64,000 bases of DNA, taken from Bacillota bacterium. GTDB taxonomy: Bacteria > Bacillota > UBA4882 > UBA8346. Below are positions 1-8,020 of this stretch, in pieces (position 1 is the first letter of the stretch; every line of letters starts with the position of its first letter). The stretch lies in NCBI GenBank assembly GCA_023402395.1, contig JAEYGI010000062.1:38434-102433 (forward strand), in the 5' to 3' direction. Below the pieces are notes generated by a model. That model did no database searches and was not told the origin of the DNA. It saw only the letters and a list, made by a program, of their open reading frames with translations. Position numbers and translations under genes: made by a program.

Positions 1-673
1 CTTGGCCAAACTCTCCAAGGAAGCCTGGCGGCTGTTTCAGGAGGCCGGTTTCCCGGATCCGGTCATTGTGGCCTCCAATGAACTGGACGAGGATCTGATC
101 GCCGATTTGAAACGGCAAGGCGCCAAGATTAACTCCTGGGGCGTGGGTACCAATCTGATCACTTCCCGGGATTATCCGGCGCTGGGCGGAGTTTATAAAC
201 TGGTCGCCATCGAGGGGGAGACCGGTTGGGAGCCGAAAATAAAAATCTCCGGCAATATCAGCAAAATCACTGATCCCGGCCGGAAGCGGATTATCCGGTA
301 TTACGATGGCGACGGCCATCCCATCGCCGACCTGCTGTATCTGGAGGGCGAACCGGTTCAAAGCGGCCGGATTCAGGCCTATGATCGGGAAAACTTGCTG
401 AAGGAAGTCTGCTTCAAGGCCGTATCCCATCAAGAATTGTCGGAGCGGGTGGTCACGGCGGGCAACGTCGTTGCCGGCCCGGTTCCGTTGGCCGATCTTC
501 AGGCCCGGGCCCGCGCCAGCCTGTCCCGTTTTCCCGACGAGTACCGCCGGCTGCGTTACCCGCAGACGTATGACGTATTCCTGTCGCCCGAGGCGGCCCG
601 GGTTAAGCATCAGTTGCTTGAATCCCGCGGTTTCTACCGGACCGAGGCCGCCGGCCGCGAGCCGCAGGACTGA
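1..673 (+). CDS. pncB: Nicotinate phosphoribosyltransferase, C-terminal part (cut by window edge)
   Basis: About 223 residues of the C-terminal half of nicotinate phosphoribosyltransferase, which joins nicotinate and PRPP to make nicotinate mononucleotide in the NAD salvage pathway. The stretch SNELDE, then INSWGVGTNL, then GGVYKLVAI is the characteristic phosphate-binding and core region of this family, followed by the usual C-terminal tail with YPQTYDVFLS. The 5' part lies left of the window, so the apparent TTG start at base 2 is only an internal codon. Its last 40 bases overlap a convergent small lipoprotein gene. The family assignment is firm; which sub-clade it belongs to cannot be seen from this half. 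Confidence 0.9.
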   Translation, partial: LAKLSKEAWRLFQEAGFPDPVIVASNELDEDLIADLKRQGAKINSWGVGTNLITSRDYPALGGVYKLVAIEGETGWEPKIKISGNISKITDPGRKRIIRYYDGDGHPIADLLYLEGEPVQSGRIQAYDRENLLKEVCFKAVSHQELSERVVTAGNVVAGPVPLADLQARARASLSRFPDEYRRLRYPQTYDVFLSPEAARVKHQLLESRGFYRTEAAGREPQD

Positions 674-873
674 TGGCCGGATCCGGCCCATCCGGCGCGG
701 ATCCATTGCGGGCCGGGAGTCACTGGGGAAATCCGGACCAAGCGGGCCGAGGGCAATAGCAGCGGTTTGGTCGGCACCGGCCGGGTTTCTCCGCGGGACC
801 AGGCGCATCCGGCTATCCCAAGACCAACCGCCACGAAGCTTAGAATCAGAAACCATACGCTGCGCTTGTTCAT
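634..873 (-). CDS. Small predicted lipoprotein, convergent with pncB
   Basis: A 79-residue reading frame starting with MNKRSVWFLILSF, a hydrophobic stretch and the lipobox IAGC, so it should be exported and lipid-modified at that cysteine. The start is supported by a strong ribosome site (GGAGGAGGG) about 6 bases upstream of the ATG at 873. The mature part is about 56 residues, rich in proline, arginine and glycine, and matches no family I know. The 3' end runs 40 bases into the convergent pncB gene. The signal peptide and ribosome site argue that it is real, but the tail may be partly fortuitous because it is antisense to pncB. A degraded or frameshifted lipoprotein is the alternative. Confidence 0.5.
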   Translation of the reverse strand: MNKRSVWFLILSFVAVGLGIAGCAWSRGETRPVPTKPLLLPSARLVRISPVTPGPQWIRAGWAGSGHQSCGSRPAASVR

Positions 874-1031
874 CGCGGCCCTCCTCCGCTCTTTCTTGCC
901 AATTCTAAACTTATTCTCCCACCACGTCCGGCGGATATTCCGGTATCGGGAAAAAGCAGGGATTATCCCAATCCAAAAGTCCCAACCGATTGTCTTCCTC
1001 CCCAAACTATGCCGCGTTCCGTCCCGGACGC
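874..1031. other. Intergenic region upstream of the small lipoprotein
   Basis: No gene seen. It must hold the promoter of the leftward lipoprotein. A small palindrome GGGATTATCCC lies near 963-973. I see no convincing sigma-A promoter. Confidence 0.3.
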
Positions 1032-1241
1032 AAAGCGATCCACCAATTACCAATTGGCAGCTGCCGATCGAGAATTGCGAGTTGCCAATGTTAGATTGTC
1101 AGCTGGCCCATGTCGATTGTCACTTGGCCCGGTGCGATTGCCAACTAGCAATCTCCAATTGGTGGAAGCCAATCTGAGATTGCCATCTGCCAAAGTGACA
1201 GAGGATCTTCGCAATATACCGGAGGCAGTTGCCAATGAAGC
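1032..1241. repeat. 21-bp-period array A (about 10 units, ATTG...CAAT type)
   Basis: Ten consecutive 21-base units, most starting with ATTG and carrying a quasi-palindrome of about 16 bases, for example ATTGCGAGTTGCCAAT and ATTGCCAACTAGCAAT, then about 5 variable bases. Unit boundaries fall at 1032, 1053, 1074, 1095, 1116, 1137, 1158, 1179, 1200 and 1221; the outer units are degenerate. Because 21 is a multiple of 3, several frames stay open and translate to heptapeptide repeats (NWRLLVGN-like on the minus strand). None has a ribosome site and I do not call a gene. The same kind of unit occurs at 36965-37216. Confidence 0.8.
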
Positions 1242-1450
1242 GGCGCCGGCCCGTCATGGAATATTGGGGCCGGCCGGCCTGACGGCGCAACTTCTTTGCC
1301 GGGCGAAACTTGTTGTTTTAGTTCGAATCACCCGCCTCGTTTATGAAACAATTAAAGTAAGGCTTTCAATATCGATGAATTTACGCGATAATATATACTA
1401 TAGATAATGAGAAGCAACCCGTCATCCTTAACTGGAGGTGGTGAACTCCG
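1242..1450. other. Intergenic leader of the LolA-like gene
   Basis: AT-rich sequence with CGATAATATATACTATAG near 1386-1405, which could hold the -10 region for the gene at 1451. I could not fix a -35 element. Nothing else is visible. Confidence 0.3.
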
Positions 1451-2050
1451 ATGAAACGTAAGCTTGGATTGCTGCTTATTTTGATGGCAATCATGGCCTT
1501 TCCGGCGCTGAGCGCGGGACCGGTAGAGTTCAGCGCCGACTTGACCTCGGTGCGCAACGGCCGGACCGTCACCGGAAAGCTGTACGTCTCCCGTTACGCC
1601 ATCCGGCAGGAACTCAATCTCCCCGGCGAAGTCCGGATCACCATCTTCCGGACCGATTTGAAGAAGGTCTGGTCATTCTCCCTGCAGCAGCCGAATTACT
1701 TTGAAGCCGACCTGTTGGAGCGCCGGACCGACCTGCTCGCCTACGGCCTGACCATGAAGGAGATCAAGGAAGCCAAGGTGGTCGGGACGGGCGTCATTAA
1801 CGGCTATTTTTGCCTGATTATCCAATACGATTATCAGGATCTGAAAACCACCATGATTCAATGGGTCAGCCAAGAGTTGGACTTCCCCATTCAAACCGAG
1901 ATCAAAGGGTCGAAGCGGATCAATCTGGTCGAAGCCTTGCAAAATATTAGCGAGGGCCCGTTGCCGGATTCGCTGTTTCAGGTTCCGCCCGGTTATCAAA
2001 AGCTCGACATTTCCATTTCTCCCCCGGAAATTGAACCGGCCGGCACCTGA
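1451..2050 (+). CDS. Exported LolA-like / DUF4412-like protein
   Basis: A 199-residue protein with a clear signal peptide (MKRKLGLLLILMAIMAFPALSAG). After it comes a beta-rich domain with the pattern of LolA/LolB-type and DUF4412 outer-membrane lipoprotein-sorting relatives: an early VEFSADL strand, KLYVSRYAIRQE, then RTDLKKVWSF and a C-terminal LFQVPPGYQKLD that is very typical of the group. It probably acts outside the cytoplasmic membrane, binding lipid or a lipoprotein. GGAGGTGGTG lies 7-8 bases before the ATG. The gene stands alone and ends in a strong terminator. Fold class is likely; ligand and exact role are unknown. Confidence 0.75.
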   Translation: MKRKLGLLLILMAIMAFPALSAGPVEFSADLTSVRNGRTVTGKLYVSRYAIRQELNLPGEVRITIFRTDLKKVWSFSLQQPNYFEADLLERRTDLLAYGLTMKEIKEAKVVGTGVINGYFCLIIQYDYQDLKTTMIQWVSQELDFPIQTEIKGSKRINLVEALQNISEGPLPDSLFQVPPGYQKLDISISPPEIEPAGT

Positions 2051-2079
2051 TCCCGCTCCTTTTCCGGACCGCCCAAAAT

Positions 2080-2113
2080 AAAAAAATCCTCAGGATTTCT
2101 GAGGATTTTTTTA
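2080..2113. terminator. Intrinsic terminator, usable in both directions
   Basis: AAAATCCTCAG, a short GATTT loop, then CTGAGGATTTTTTT. A perfect stem is flanked by A and T runs, so it can end the rightward LolA-like gene and the leftward TctA operon. Confidence 0.9.
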
Positions 2114-2139
2114 TTAGATGTTTTAGGTTCTGGTGGCGG

Positions 2140-3651
2140 CTATCCGGTTGCCTCCGCCGGTTTTGGCCGCAATTTCCGGTAGAACGCCCCGGCCGCCGGA
2201 GCGATAATGATCAGGGCCACCGTTCCCAAAAGCGCGGCGCAGATCGGCTTGGTGATAAAGATCGAGAAATCGCCGCCGGAGATTAGCAAGGACTGGCTCA
2301 GGGAGCGCTCCAGAATCCGGCCGAGCACGAACGCCAGCAATAGCGGGCCGAGTTCAAAATGGAGCTTCCGGAGCAAATAGCCGAAGACACCGAAGATAAA
2401 CATCATCACGATATCCATCAGATTATTTTTGGCGCTGTAAACGCCGATGGAGCAGATCATCACGATCACCGGCGCCAGAATCGAATAAGGAATTTTTAAC
2501 ATTTTGACCCAAAGGCCAACCAAAGGCAAGTTCAAAAAGAGCAGCAATGCGTTTCCGATGTACATCGAAGCCACCACGCCCCAGAAAACATCGGCGTGTT
2601 CCTTAAGGAGCAGCGGCCCGGGCTGCACCCCCTGTATCAGCAGCGCGGCAAAGATCATGGCGATCGCCGGATTGCCCGGGATTCCCAGGGTCAGCATCGG
2701 AATAAAGGACGCGCTGGCCGCCGCGTTGTTGGCCGACTCCGGCGCCGCGACCCCCTCGATCGCTCCCGCCCCGAACTCTTCCGGCCGCTTAGAGGCTTTT
2801 TTCTCGACCGCGTAAGCGACCATCGACGAAATCACGGCGCCGCCGCCGGGCAGCAACCCAACCAGAAAGCCGATGACCGAGCCTCTGAGAATCGACCATT
2901 TGGTCCGCGCATAATCCTTAAGGGTCGGCCAGACATTGGCGATCTTGTTTGTCACCAGTTCATTGCCGAGTTTGCCTTCCAGGTTGATCAAGACCTCTCC
3001 GATGCCGAACACGCCCATGGCCAGCGTTAAAAAGTCCAGGCCATCCTGGAGAATCATGGTTCCGAAGGTATAGCGGAGATTGCCGGAGATCGGATCCATT
3101 CCGATGGTCGCCAACAAAAGGCCGAAGACCACCATGGTGACTCCCTTGAGAATCGACTGTCCCGATAAAAACGCGGCCAGCAGCAAGCCCAACACCGTCA
3201 GCGAAAAATATTCGGCCGGACCGAACTGCAGCGCAAACCCGGCCAGCCAGGGCGCGACAAAGGTCAACCCGACGACTCCGACGGTTCCGGCCACGAACGA
3301 ACCAACCGCCGCGATTCCCAGGGCCGCGCCGGCCCGGCCCTTTTTGGCCATCTGATAGCCATCCATGCAGGTGACCACCGAGGCCGCCTCGCCCGGAATG
3401 TTCAGCAAAATCGAGGTGGTCGAGCCGCCGTACATCGCCCCGTAATAGATTCCGGCCATCATGATGATCGAGGTTAACGGCGATCCTAACGCATAACTCA
3501 GCGGCAGCAGCAAGGAGATGGTCGCTGCCGGTCCCAGTCCCGGAAGAACGCCGATGGCCGTTCCCAGCACCGCCCCGATCAAGCCGAATAACAAATTGAC
3601 CGGAGTCAGCGCCAGCACAAAGCCATTGGCTAAGCCTTCAAACACTCCCAT
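2140..3651 (-). CDS. tctA: Tripartite tricarboxylate transporter, large permease TctA
   Basis: The 503-residue large membrane subunit of a TTT-family importer, which takes up carboxylates using an ion gradient and a periplasmic binding protein. About twelve membrane segments. The duplicated family signature is visible: GVLPGLGPAATISLLLPLSY near residue 35 and GLLPGGGAVISSMVAYA near residue 265. The ATG at 3651 is preferred over the GTG nine bases earlier because AAGGGGTGA sits correctly in front of it. It follows tctB by only a dozen bases and is the last gene of the leftward operon. Family is certain; substrate is unknown. Confidence 0.95.
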   Translation of the reverse strand: MGVFEGLANGFVLALTPVNLLFGLIGAVLGTAIGVLPGLGPAATISLLLPLSYALGSPLTSIIMMAGIYYGAMYGGSTTSILLNIPGEAASVVTCMDGYQMAKKGRAGAALGIAAVGSFVAGTVGVVGLTFVAPWLAGFALQFGPAEYFSLTVLGLLLAAFLSGQSILKGVTMVVFGLLLATIGMDPISGNLRYTFGTMILQDGLDFLTLAMGVFGIGEVLINLEGKLGNELVTNKIANVWPTLKDYARTKWSILRGSVIGFLVGLLPGGGAVISSMVAYAVEKKASKRPEEFGAGAIEGVAAPESANNAAASASFIPMLTLGIPGNPAIAMIFAALLIQGVQPGPLLLKEHADVFWGVVASMYIGNALLLFLNLPLVGLWVKMLKIPYSILAPVIVMICSIGVYSAKNNLMDIVMMFIFGVFGYLLRKLHFELGPLLLAFVLGRILERSLSQSLLISGGDFSIFITKPICAALLGTVALIIIAPAAGAFYRKLRPKPAEATG

Positions 3652-3663
3652 CACCGTCACCCC

Positions 3664-4110
3664 TTAAAAGAGAATTCCCTTGGGAAGGCTGACTTTCAGC
3701 AAGACTACAAACAACAGATAAACGAAGCCGGTGCCGATAACCGAGACCAGTCCGATCCGCAGCCAGGATTCCCGCTCGATCACCGCCATCCAGACGATGA
3801 ACAGCATCAGGGTGGCCGCGCAAAAACCGAGCCACCCCAGGAATAAGGCGTAGCCGAACATCGCCAGTATGGCCAGCAGCGGCCGGACCCAGGCGCCTTT
3901 CAGCCACAGCGGCGCCGGCTTTTCATCCCTTCCCAGCCTGCTGCCGAAGAGCATTCCCGCGATTAAGGCCAGGATCAGCGCCAGCCAAAACGGGTAAAAA
4001 CCCGGCCCCGGCGTCTGGAAAGAGCCGAAACCGATTTTCAACGCTTCCAAGGCCGCGCCGATCCCGGCCACCATCAACACCGCCGCCGCGACGCGCTCCC
4101 ACTTTTTCAT
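3664..4110 (-). CDS. tctB: Tripartite tricarboxylate transporter, small subunit TctB
   Basis: A 148-residue protein with four predicted membrane helices and the TctB-typical TPGPGFYPFWLAL segment between helices 1 and 2. TctB pairs with TctA to form the membrane part of the importer. The ATG at 4110 is chosen because AAAAGGAGG lies six bases before it; the ATG at 4128 would place that ribosome site inside the gene. It lies directly upstream of tctA. Sequence conservation in TctB is weak in general, so synteny carries much of the call. Confidence 0.88.
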   Translation of the reverse strand: MKKWERVAAAVLMVAGIGAALEALKIGFGSFQTPGPGFYPFWLALILALIAGMLFGSRLGRDEKPAPLWLKGAWVRPLLAILAMFGYALFLGWLGFCAATLMLFIVWMAVIERESWLRIGLVSVIGTGFVYLLFVVLLKVSLPKGILF

Positions 4111-4162
4111 GTCCTGCCTCCTTTTCATAGTCAGATGATCTGGATGTGTCCCCCATTCCTCA

Positions 4163-4222
4163 TTGCTTCAAGCTTTTGGGTACAACCCGGCCCAAGGCCT
4201 TGGTTTAATCACCGCGCTTTTA
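4163..4222 (-). repeat. Intra-operon hairpin repeat, copy 1
   Basis: This roughly 60-base stretch resembles 5448-5510: both begin TTGCTTC, then have CTTTTG, a GC-rich palindrome (here CCAAGGCCTTGG), TTTA-TCA and CGCTTTTA. It lies between the M24-like gene and tctB. The element is probably transcribed and could shape relative expression of operon genes by partial termination or mRNA protection. Confidence 0.55.
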
Positions 4223-4249
4223 GAAGCCATTTGGTAAAGCTTTTCACCG

Positions 4250-5359
4250 TTAGTCGACAACCAACATACCGGGCCGGCTTAAAAGGACGCCGTCCACGGC
4301 GCAATTTACCGCAGGATACGCCACCGGCGCCGTAATCAGCAACGGGCCGGCCGCAGCGGCGATAAAGCCGTCTTCGGTTTTGGTGCCGGTGATCGAAGGG
4401 TTCCAACAAAACGCCTGATTCTCCCGGGCCGTGTCCTCCGTCTCCCCGGTCACTTTGATGTCCCGCGCGTAATACCCCATGGCGCCGCCCTGATGATGCA
4501 GGCGCCATTCATCGGGATACCCGAATTCCCCATAAGCGGCCAGACCGGTTTTAAACGGGTGATTCAACGGAACGCCGGGCCGGGTGGCCGCGATCATCCG
4601 GCAATCGATCTCCAGGTTATCTTGATACTGACGCAATAATCCCGGATCCGGCTTGCCAAAATGCAACATCCGGGTGATCGTAGTAATCAGGCCCTGGTAT
4701 CGGGCGTTGACACTGACCATAACGTAGCGGCGGATTAATTTTGCGGTGGGAATGGGATGGCGGTAGGAATAAATTCGTTCATCGGATGCAATCAAAAAAC
4801 CGGTGGGATCGATCCGGTCCGGCCACAAAAGGGCTCCGATCCGGCCAGCGATTTCGCATTCGGAATCCCCCGGCTTGATCCCAAGCATCGTTTTTTCAAC
4901 GGCCAACGACAGCTTCCGGCCCAGGAAACGATAGCGCTCGATCTCGTTTTCAGTCAGGCAGTAGCGCAACTCCTTGATTGCGCCGTCAAGATTGGGGCAA
5001 TTGGCAAAAGGGACGTCCGCGCCCACCTTCGCGAGATCCCCGGCGACTTGCCGGGCCAGTTCCGCTTCGCGATCCGCGAACCATTCATATTCCAGCAATT
5101 CGAAGCCGAGTTCCCCCAGGCCTTCATCGTTCAGCATCCGGCCCGCTTCAATCCGGTTGGCGATCAGATACCGCCCTTCCCGGGTGATTAACAGCGCGGT
5201 CACGCCCATCTCCGAGGCGATCCCGACCATATTCAGGCCGCCCGCGGTGAACCAGGAGAAATTGGCCTGCTTTTTCAGAAGGATCCCTGTCAGGCTTTTG
5301 GACTCCATCAATTCGTGGAGCCGTTGCTCTTTGATCAAAACCTCTTCCAATCTGGTCAT
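4250..5359 (-). CDS. M24 (creatinase / Xaa-Pro peptidase-like) protein, probably non-canonical
   Basis: A 369-residue protein with the two-domain creatinase layout: an N-terminal domain to about residue 135 and a C-terminal pita-bread domain. The pita-bread landmarks are recognisable, but three of the five metal ligands of M24 metallopeptidases are replaced. The first Asp is Asn in VSVNARYQG, the second Asp is Thr in TTITR, and the first Glu is lost in CWNPS; the His in LHHQGGAMG and the Glu in KTEDGF remain. It may therefore be a metal-free hydrolase like creatinase, or act on the imported compound in another way. Start ATG at 5359 follows AAAGGTGG. It sits inside the TctCBA operon, so it likely processes the transported substrate. 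Confidence 0.75.
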   Translation of the reverse strand: MTRLEEVLIKEQRLHELMESKSLTGILLKKQANFSWFTAGGLNMVGIASEMGVTALLITREGRYLIANRIEAGRMLNDEGLGELGFELLEYEWFADREAELARQVAGDLAKVGADVPFANCPNLDGAIKELRYCLTENEIERYRFLGRKLSLAVEKTMLGIKPGDSECEIAGRIGALLWPDRIDPTGFLIASDERIYSYRHPIPTAKLIRRYVMVSVNARYQGLITTITRMLHFGKPDPGLLRQYQDNLEIDCRMIAATRPGVPLNHPFKTGLAAYGEFGYPDEWRLHHQGGAMGYYARDIKVTGETEDTARENQAFCWNPSITGTKTEDGFIAAAAGPLLITAPVAYPAVNCAVDGVLLSRPGMLVVD

Positions 5360-5447
5360 CAAAAGCCACCACCTTTAAATCGCCATGTGATAAAGTCCAA
5401 TGATCGACTGTAGCCTTGCGGCATCCATTGCGAAACGGCTTTATCAC

Positions 5448-5510
5448 TTGCTTCTTTGAACTTTTGTGTGCACCCGGGCCTTCGGCCCGGGTTTATCATA
5501 ACGCTTTTAA
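5448..5510 (-). repeat. Intra-operon hairpin repeat, copy 2
   Basis: A second copy of the element at 4163-4222, with a perfect stem CCCGGGCC-TTC-GGCCCGGG at about 5473-5491 followed on the plus strand by TTTATCATAA. It lies between tctC and the M24-like gene. Confidence 0.55.
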
Positions 5511-5512
5511 AA

Positions 5513-5537
5513 TGGGGAGCCGAGGCCGGCTCCCCTA
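5513..5537 (-). terminator. Terminator-like hairpin after tctC
   Basis: On the minus strand GGGGAGCC-GGCCTC-GGCTCCCC is followed by ATTTTAAAAG. It lies about 25 bases after the tctC stop. It could be a partial terminator that keeps the binding protein more abundant than the membrane subunits, as is common in binding-protein operons. Confidence 0.65.
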
Positions 5538-5561
5538 TGCCCATCCTGGATAATCCACTTC

Positions 5562-6551
5562 TTATTTGTATTGATCTTTGTAACGGTCCCCCAGCTTATA
5601 TTCGATGATTACTTCCTTCCAGCGTTTGTCCTCGGCCTTCATAAACTTGCGGAGTTCCCTGGGACCCAGGTACTTCAAAGGCCAGCCCATTTCGTCCGCT
5701 TTTTTCTTGAATTCCGGGTCATTCATGCAGTTCTTGAAGATTTGATCGTATTTGCTGATAATGTCCTTTGGCGTGCCTTTGGGCGCCATGATTCCACGCC
5801 ACATCGTTCCGTAGAATTTGAACCCTTGCTCGGCCGCGGTCTTGACATCCGGGAAATTGGCCAGGCGCTGATCGGCGAAAACGCCCAAAATCCGCAGTTG
5901 CCCGGCGGCCGCCTGCGGAATGCCCTCAGGCGACGAACCGACCGCGCAATCGACGTGTTTACCCAGCAAGGCGGTGAAGGCCGGACCGCCGCCCTCGAAC
6001 GGAATGTCCTTCAACTGGATCTTGGCGAATTTCTGAAAAGCCAGGCCCACCAAATGCGTTCCGCCGCCGCTGCCGGCATTGCCCATGGTGATTTTGCCGG
6101 GCCGCTTTTTGGCGTCAGCCACCAAATCGCGCAGGTCTTTGTAGGGAGAATCGAGCGGAACCATTATGTAGCAGGGGATATCGGCGAACATCATAATCGG
6201 TTCAAAGCTGTCGACGCTGAAGGGAACCGCGCTCCAGTGGATCTTGGTGATGATCGGCGTGGTCGCGGAGGTCAGGGTATAGCCATCGGGTTTGGCCTTC
6301 ATGGCTTCGGTGGCGCCAATGGCCGCGCCGCCACCCGGAACGTTCTTGACGATTAATTGCTGGTTATTGGCGTATTTCGGGAATACGGAGCCCAGGGCCC
6401 GCATCAACAGATCAACGCCGCCCCCCGCCGACCAAGGGCAAATGAACTCCACCGCCTTGTTGGGGAACGGCTCTGCGGCGCTGGTCAACCCGGGGATTGC
6501 GATCGCCGCGGCCAGAAGCGCCACCATGAACAATCTCAACGTTCTTTTCAT
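5562..6551 (-). CDS. tctC: Tripartite tricarboxylate transporter substrate-binding protein TctC (Bug family)
   Basis: A 329-residue exported receptor with signal peptide ending near TSAAEPFPNKAVEF. The Bug-family core is clear: ICPWSAGGGVDLLMRAL, VKNVPGGGAAIGATEAMKAKPDGYTL, and GNAGSGGGTHLVG. It binds a carboxylate outside the membrane and hands it to TctAB. GGAGGG precedes the ATG. First gene of the transporter operon, directly downstream of the LacI-type regulator. The ligand cannot be read from sequence. Confidence 0.95.
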   Translation of the reverse strand: MKRTLRLFMVALLAAAIAIPGLTSAAEPFPNKAVEFICPWSAGGGVDLLMRALGSVFPKYANNQQLIVKNVPGGGAAIGATEAMKAKPDGYTLTSATTPIITKIHWSAVPFSVDSFEPIMMFADIPCYIMVPLDSPYKDLRDLVADAKKRPGKITMGNAGSGGGTHLVGLAFQKFAKIQLKDIPFEGGGPAFTALLGKHVDCAVGSSPEGIPQAAAGQLRILGVFADQRLANFPDVKTAAEQGFKFYGTMWRGIMAPKGTPKDIISKYDQIFKNCMNDPEFKKKADEMGWPLKYLGPRELRKFMKAEDKRWKEVIIEYKLGDRYKDQYK

Positions 6552-6604
6552 TGATTATCCCTCCGTTTCATATATTACACGTCAGACATTATCCGAGATG
6601 GATT

Positions 6605-7642
6605 TTAAACGATTCCACCCCCTTGCGGCAGCATCCTCACCGAAGCCCGTTCCGCGAGTCTGCCGGGGAGATAGATGGTTCGCGGCTGATAGGAACGCCC
6701 TTCCAGTTTTTCAATGAGGATCCTCGCCCCGTACGCGCCAATTTCAAAGTCAGGCAAAGCAATACAGGTAAACTCCGGGACATTCAGTACCGCCCAGGTC
6801 GGTTCACCGTAAATCAGAACCGACAGGTCCTCGGGGATCCTCAGATTGAAGCTGCGAATCGCTTTAACGACTCCATCGGCGATATTGTTCTGGTCAACGA
6901 AAATCGCCGTGGGCTGAAACTCCTTCAATATCTGGTCGGCCACCCGGAAACCGGCTTCCGGGTCCCGAGCGCACTTCCGCATGACCACGTCTTCCGGGGC
7001 GATGTCGAATTCCCCGGCGGCCTTGAAGAAGCCGATGTTCCGGTCGAGCAACGTCTGGAGGCAGGTATCCCAGCCGATATAAGCGATGCGCCGGTGACCC
7101 TTGTCCAATAAATATCTCACGCCGAGATAAGCGGCGGTCAAGTTGTCGGTTCCGACATAATCGATATCCGCGCCAACCTTATCGATCTTGCGATCCACGA
7201 TCACCAGCGGAATGCCGGAACGGCAAATATTTTCGACCGCATCGGCTCCTTCCGGCGTGGGGGCGATGAGAAAGCCGTCAACCCAGTTGGCAATCAACTG
7301 GTTCACCAAGTCGACCTCTTTCCGGTGATTGTCGTCGGTGCTGCAGATCAACAACCGGTACCCCAGGTTATTGGCATATTTTTCGGCGCCGATGACAATG
7401 TGATTGAAAAAAATGTTCTCAAATTGCGGGACAACTACAGCCAGCAGCTTGCGGGATTTGCCCTTCAGGCGCTGCGCCAGTAAATTGGGCTGATAATTCA
7501 GAAGGTGAGCGGCTTCAATGACCCGATCGCGGAGTTCGTCGCTGACATACTTCCGGGAGTTGCCGTTCAATACCCAGGATACCGTGGCAACCGATGTTTG
7601 GGCCATCAGAGCGATGTCCCGGATCGTGGCTCGTTTACTCAA
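6605..7642 (-). CDS. LacI-family transcriptional regulator of the TTT operon
   Basis: A 345-residue regulator with an N-terminal helix-turn-helix (TIRDIALMAQTSVATVSWVLNG, residues 6-27, with Trp where most relatives have Arg in the VSRVLNG hinge motif) and a periplasmic-binding-protein-like effector domain from about residue 60. A TTG start is used: it is the only in-frame start preceding the helix-turn-helix, with GGCGGG upstream. It sits directly upstream of tctC in the same direction and probably senses the transported acid or a metabolite of it. A LacI-type palindrome lies in its own leader. Confidence 0.9.
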   Translation of the reverse strand: MSKRATIRDIALMAQTSVATVSWVLNGNSRKYVSDELRDRVIEAAHLLNYQPNLLAQRLKGKSRKLLAVVVPQFENIFFNHIVIGAEKYANNLGYRLLICSTDDNHRKEVDLVNQLIANWVDGFLIAPTPEGADAVENICRSGIPLVIVDRKIDKVGADIDYVGTDNLTAAYLGVRYLLDKGHRRIAYIGWDTCLQTLLDRNIGFFKAAGEFDIAPEDVVMRKCARDPEAGFRVADQILKEFQPTAIFVDQNNIADGVVKAIRSFNLRIPEDLSVLIYGEPTWAVLNVPEFTCIALPDFEIGAYGARILIEKLEGRSYQPRTIYLPGRLAERASVRMLPQGGGIV

Positions 7643-7662
7643 TTTCCCATTCCCGCCTTTTA

Positions 7663-7677
7663 GAAAAACGTTTTTTC
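7663..7677 (-). promoter_or_regulatory. LacI-type operator candidate
   Basis: GAAAAACGTTTTTTC, a palindrome with the central CG typical of LacI-family operators. It lies between the TATAAT at 7688-7683 and the TTG start at 7642, a position that fits autorepression. Confidence 0.45.
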
Positions 7678-7897
7678 AATTAATTATAAAAACCCTCTCA
7701 ATTATGCGACATAAGTATGTTGGAATTGTTACTAACATATTACCATGTTTTGTCTTATTTTACAAGATTGAATTATTATTTAAAATTCAAATCATTATAC
7801 CGACAACGACTTTTTGGAAATCGATGTTTGTAAAGAAATGTAATGTCAAAGATGGTCTCAACCGGAAAAGGCCGAAAACCGGCGCCATTAAATCGAT

Positions 7898-7929
7898 AAA
7901 CACCCCCAGCCTAGGCCGGGGGTGTTTTA
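7898..7929. terminator. Intrinsic terminator after the sheath gene
   Basis: AAACACCCCC-AGCCTAGGCC-GGGGGTGTTTT, flanked by A/T. It lies about 95 bases past the stop of the leftward sheath gene. Confidence 0.75.
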
Positions 7930-8020
7930 AAAAACAAAAAAAATACGTTTTTAGGGGCTATTTTTATTGGTGGAACTATCACCAGGTTTTTTACAAATCA
8001 AGGGCCAACACAGGGAGCCT

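Larger units (their letters stand above)
7643..8020. other. AT-rich intergenic region between the sheath gene and lacI-type gene
   Basis: Holds the leftward promoter and operator of the LacI-type gene (TATAAT on the minus strand at 7688-7683), a palindrome TTATG-CGA-CATAA at 7702-7714, and the terminator at 7898-7929. No gene is seen. Confidence 0.5.

Noticed and set aside
1009..1407. Protein genes over array A
   Set aside because: Same reason: period divisible by three keeps several frames open; no ribosome site, no known domain.
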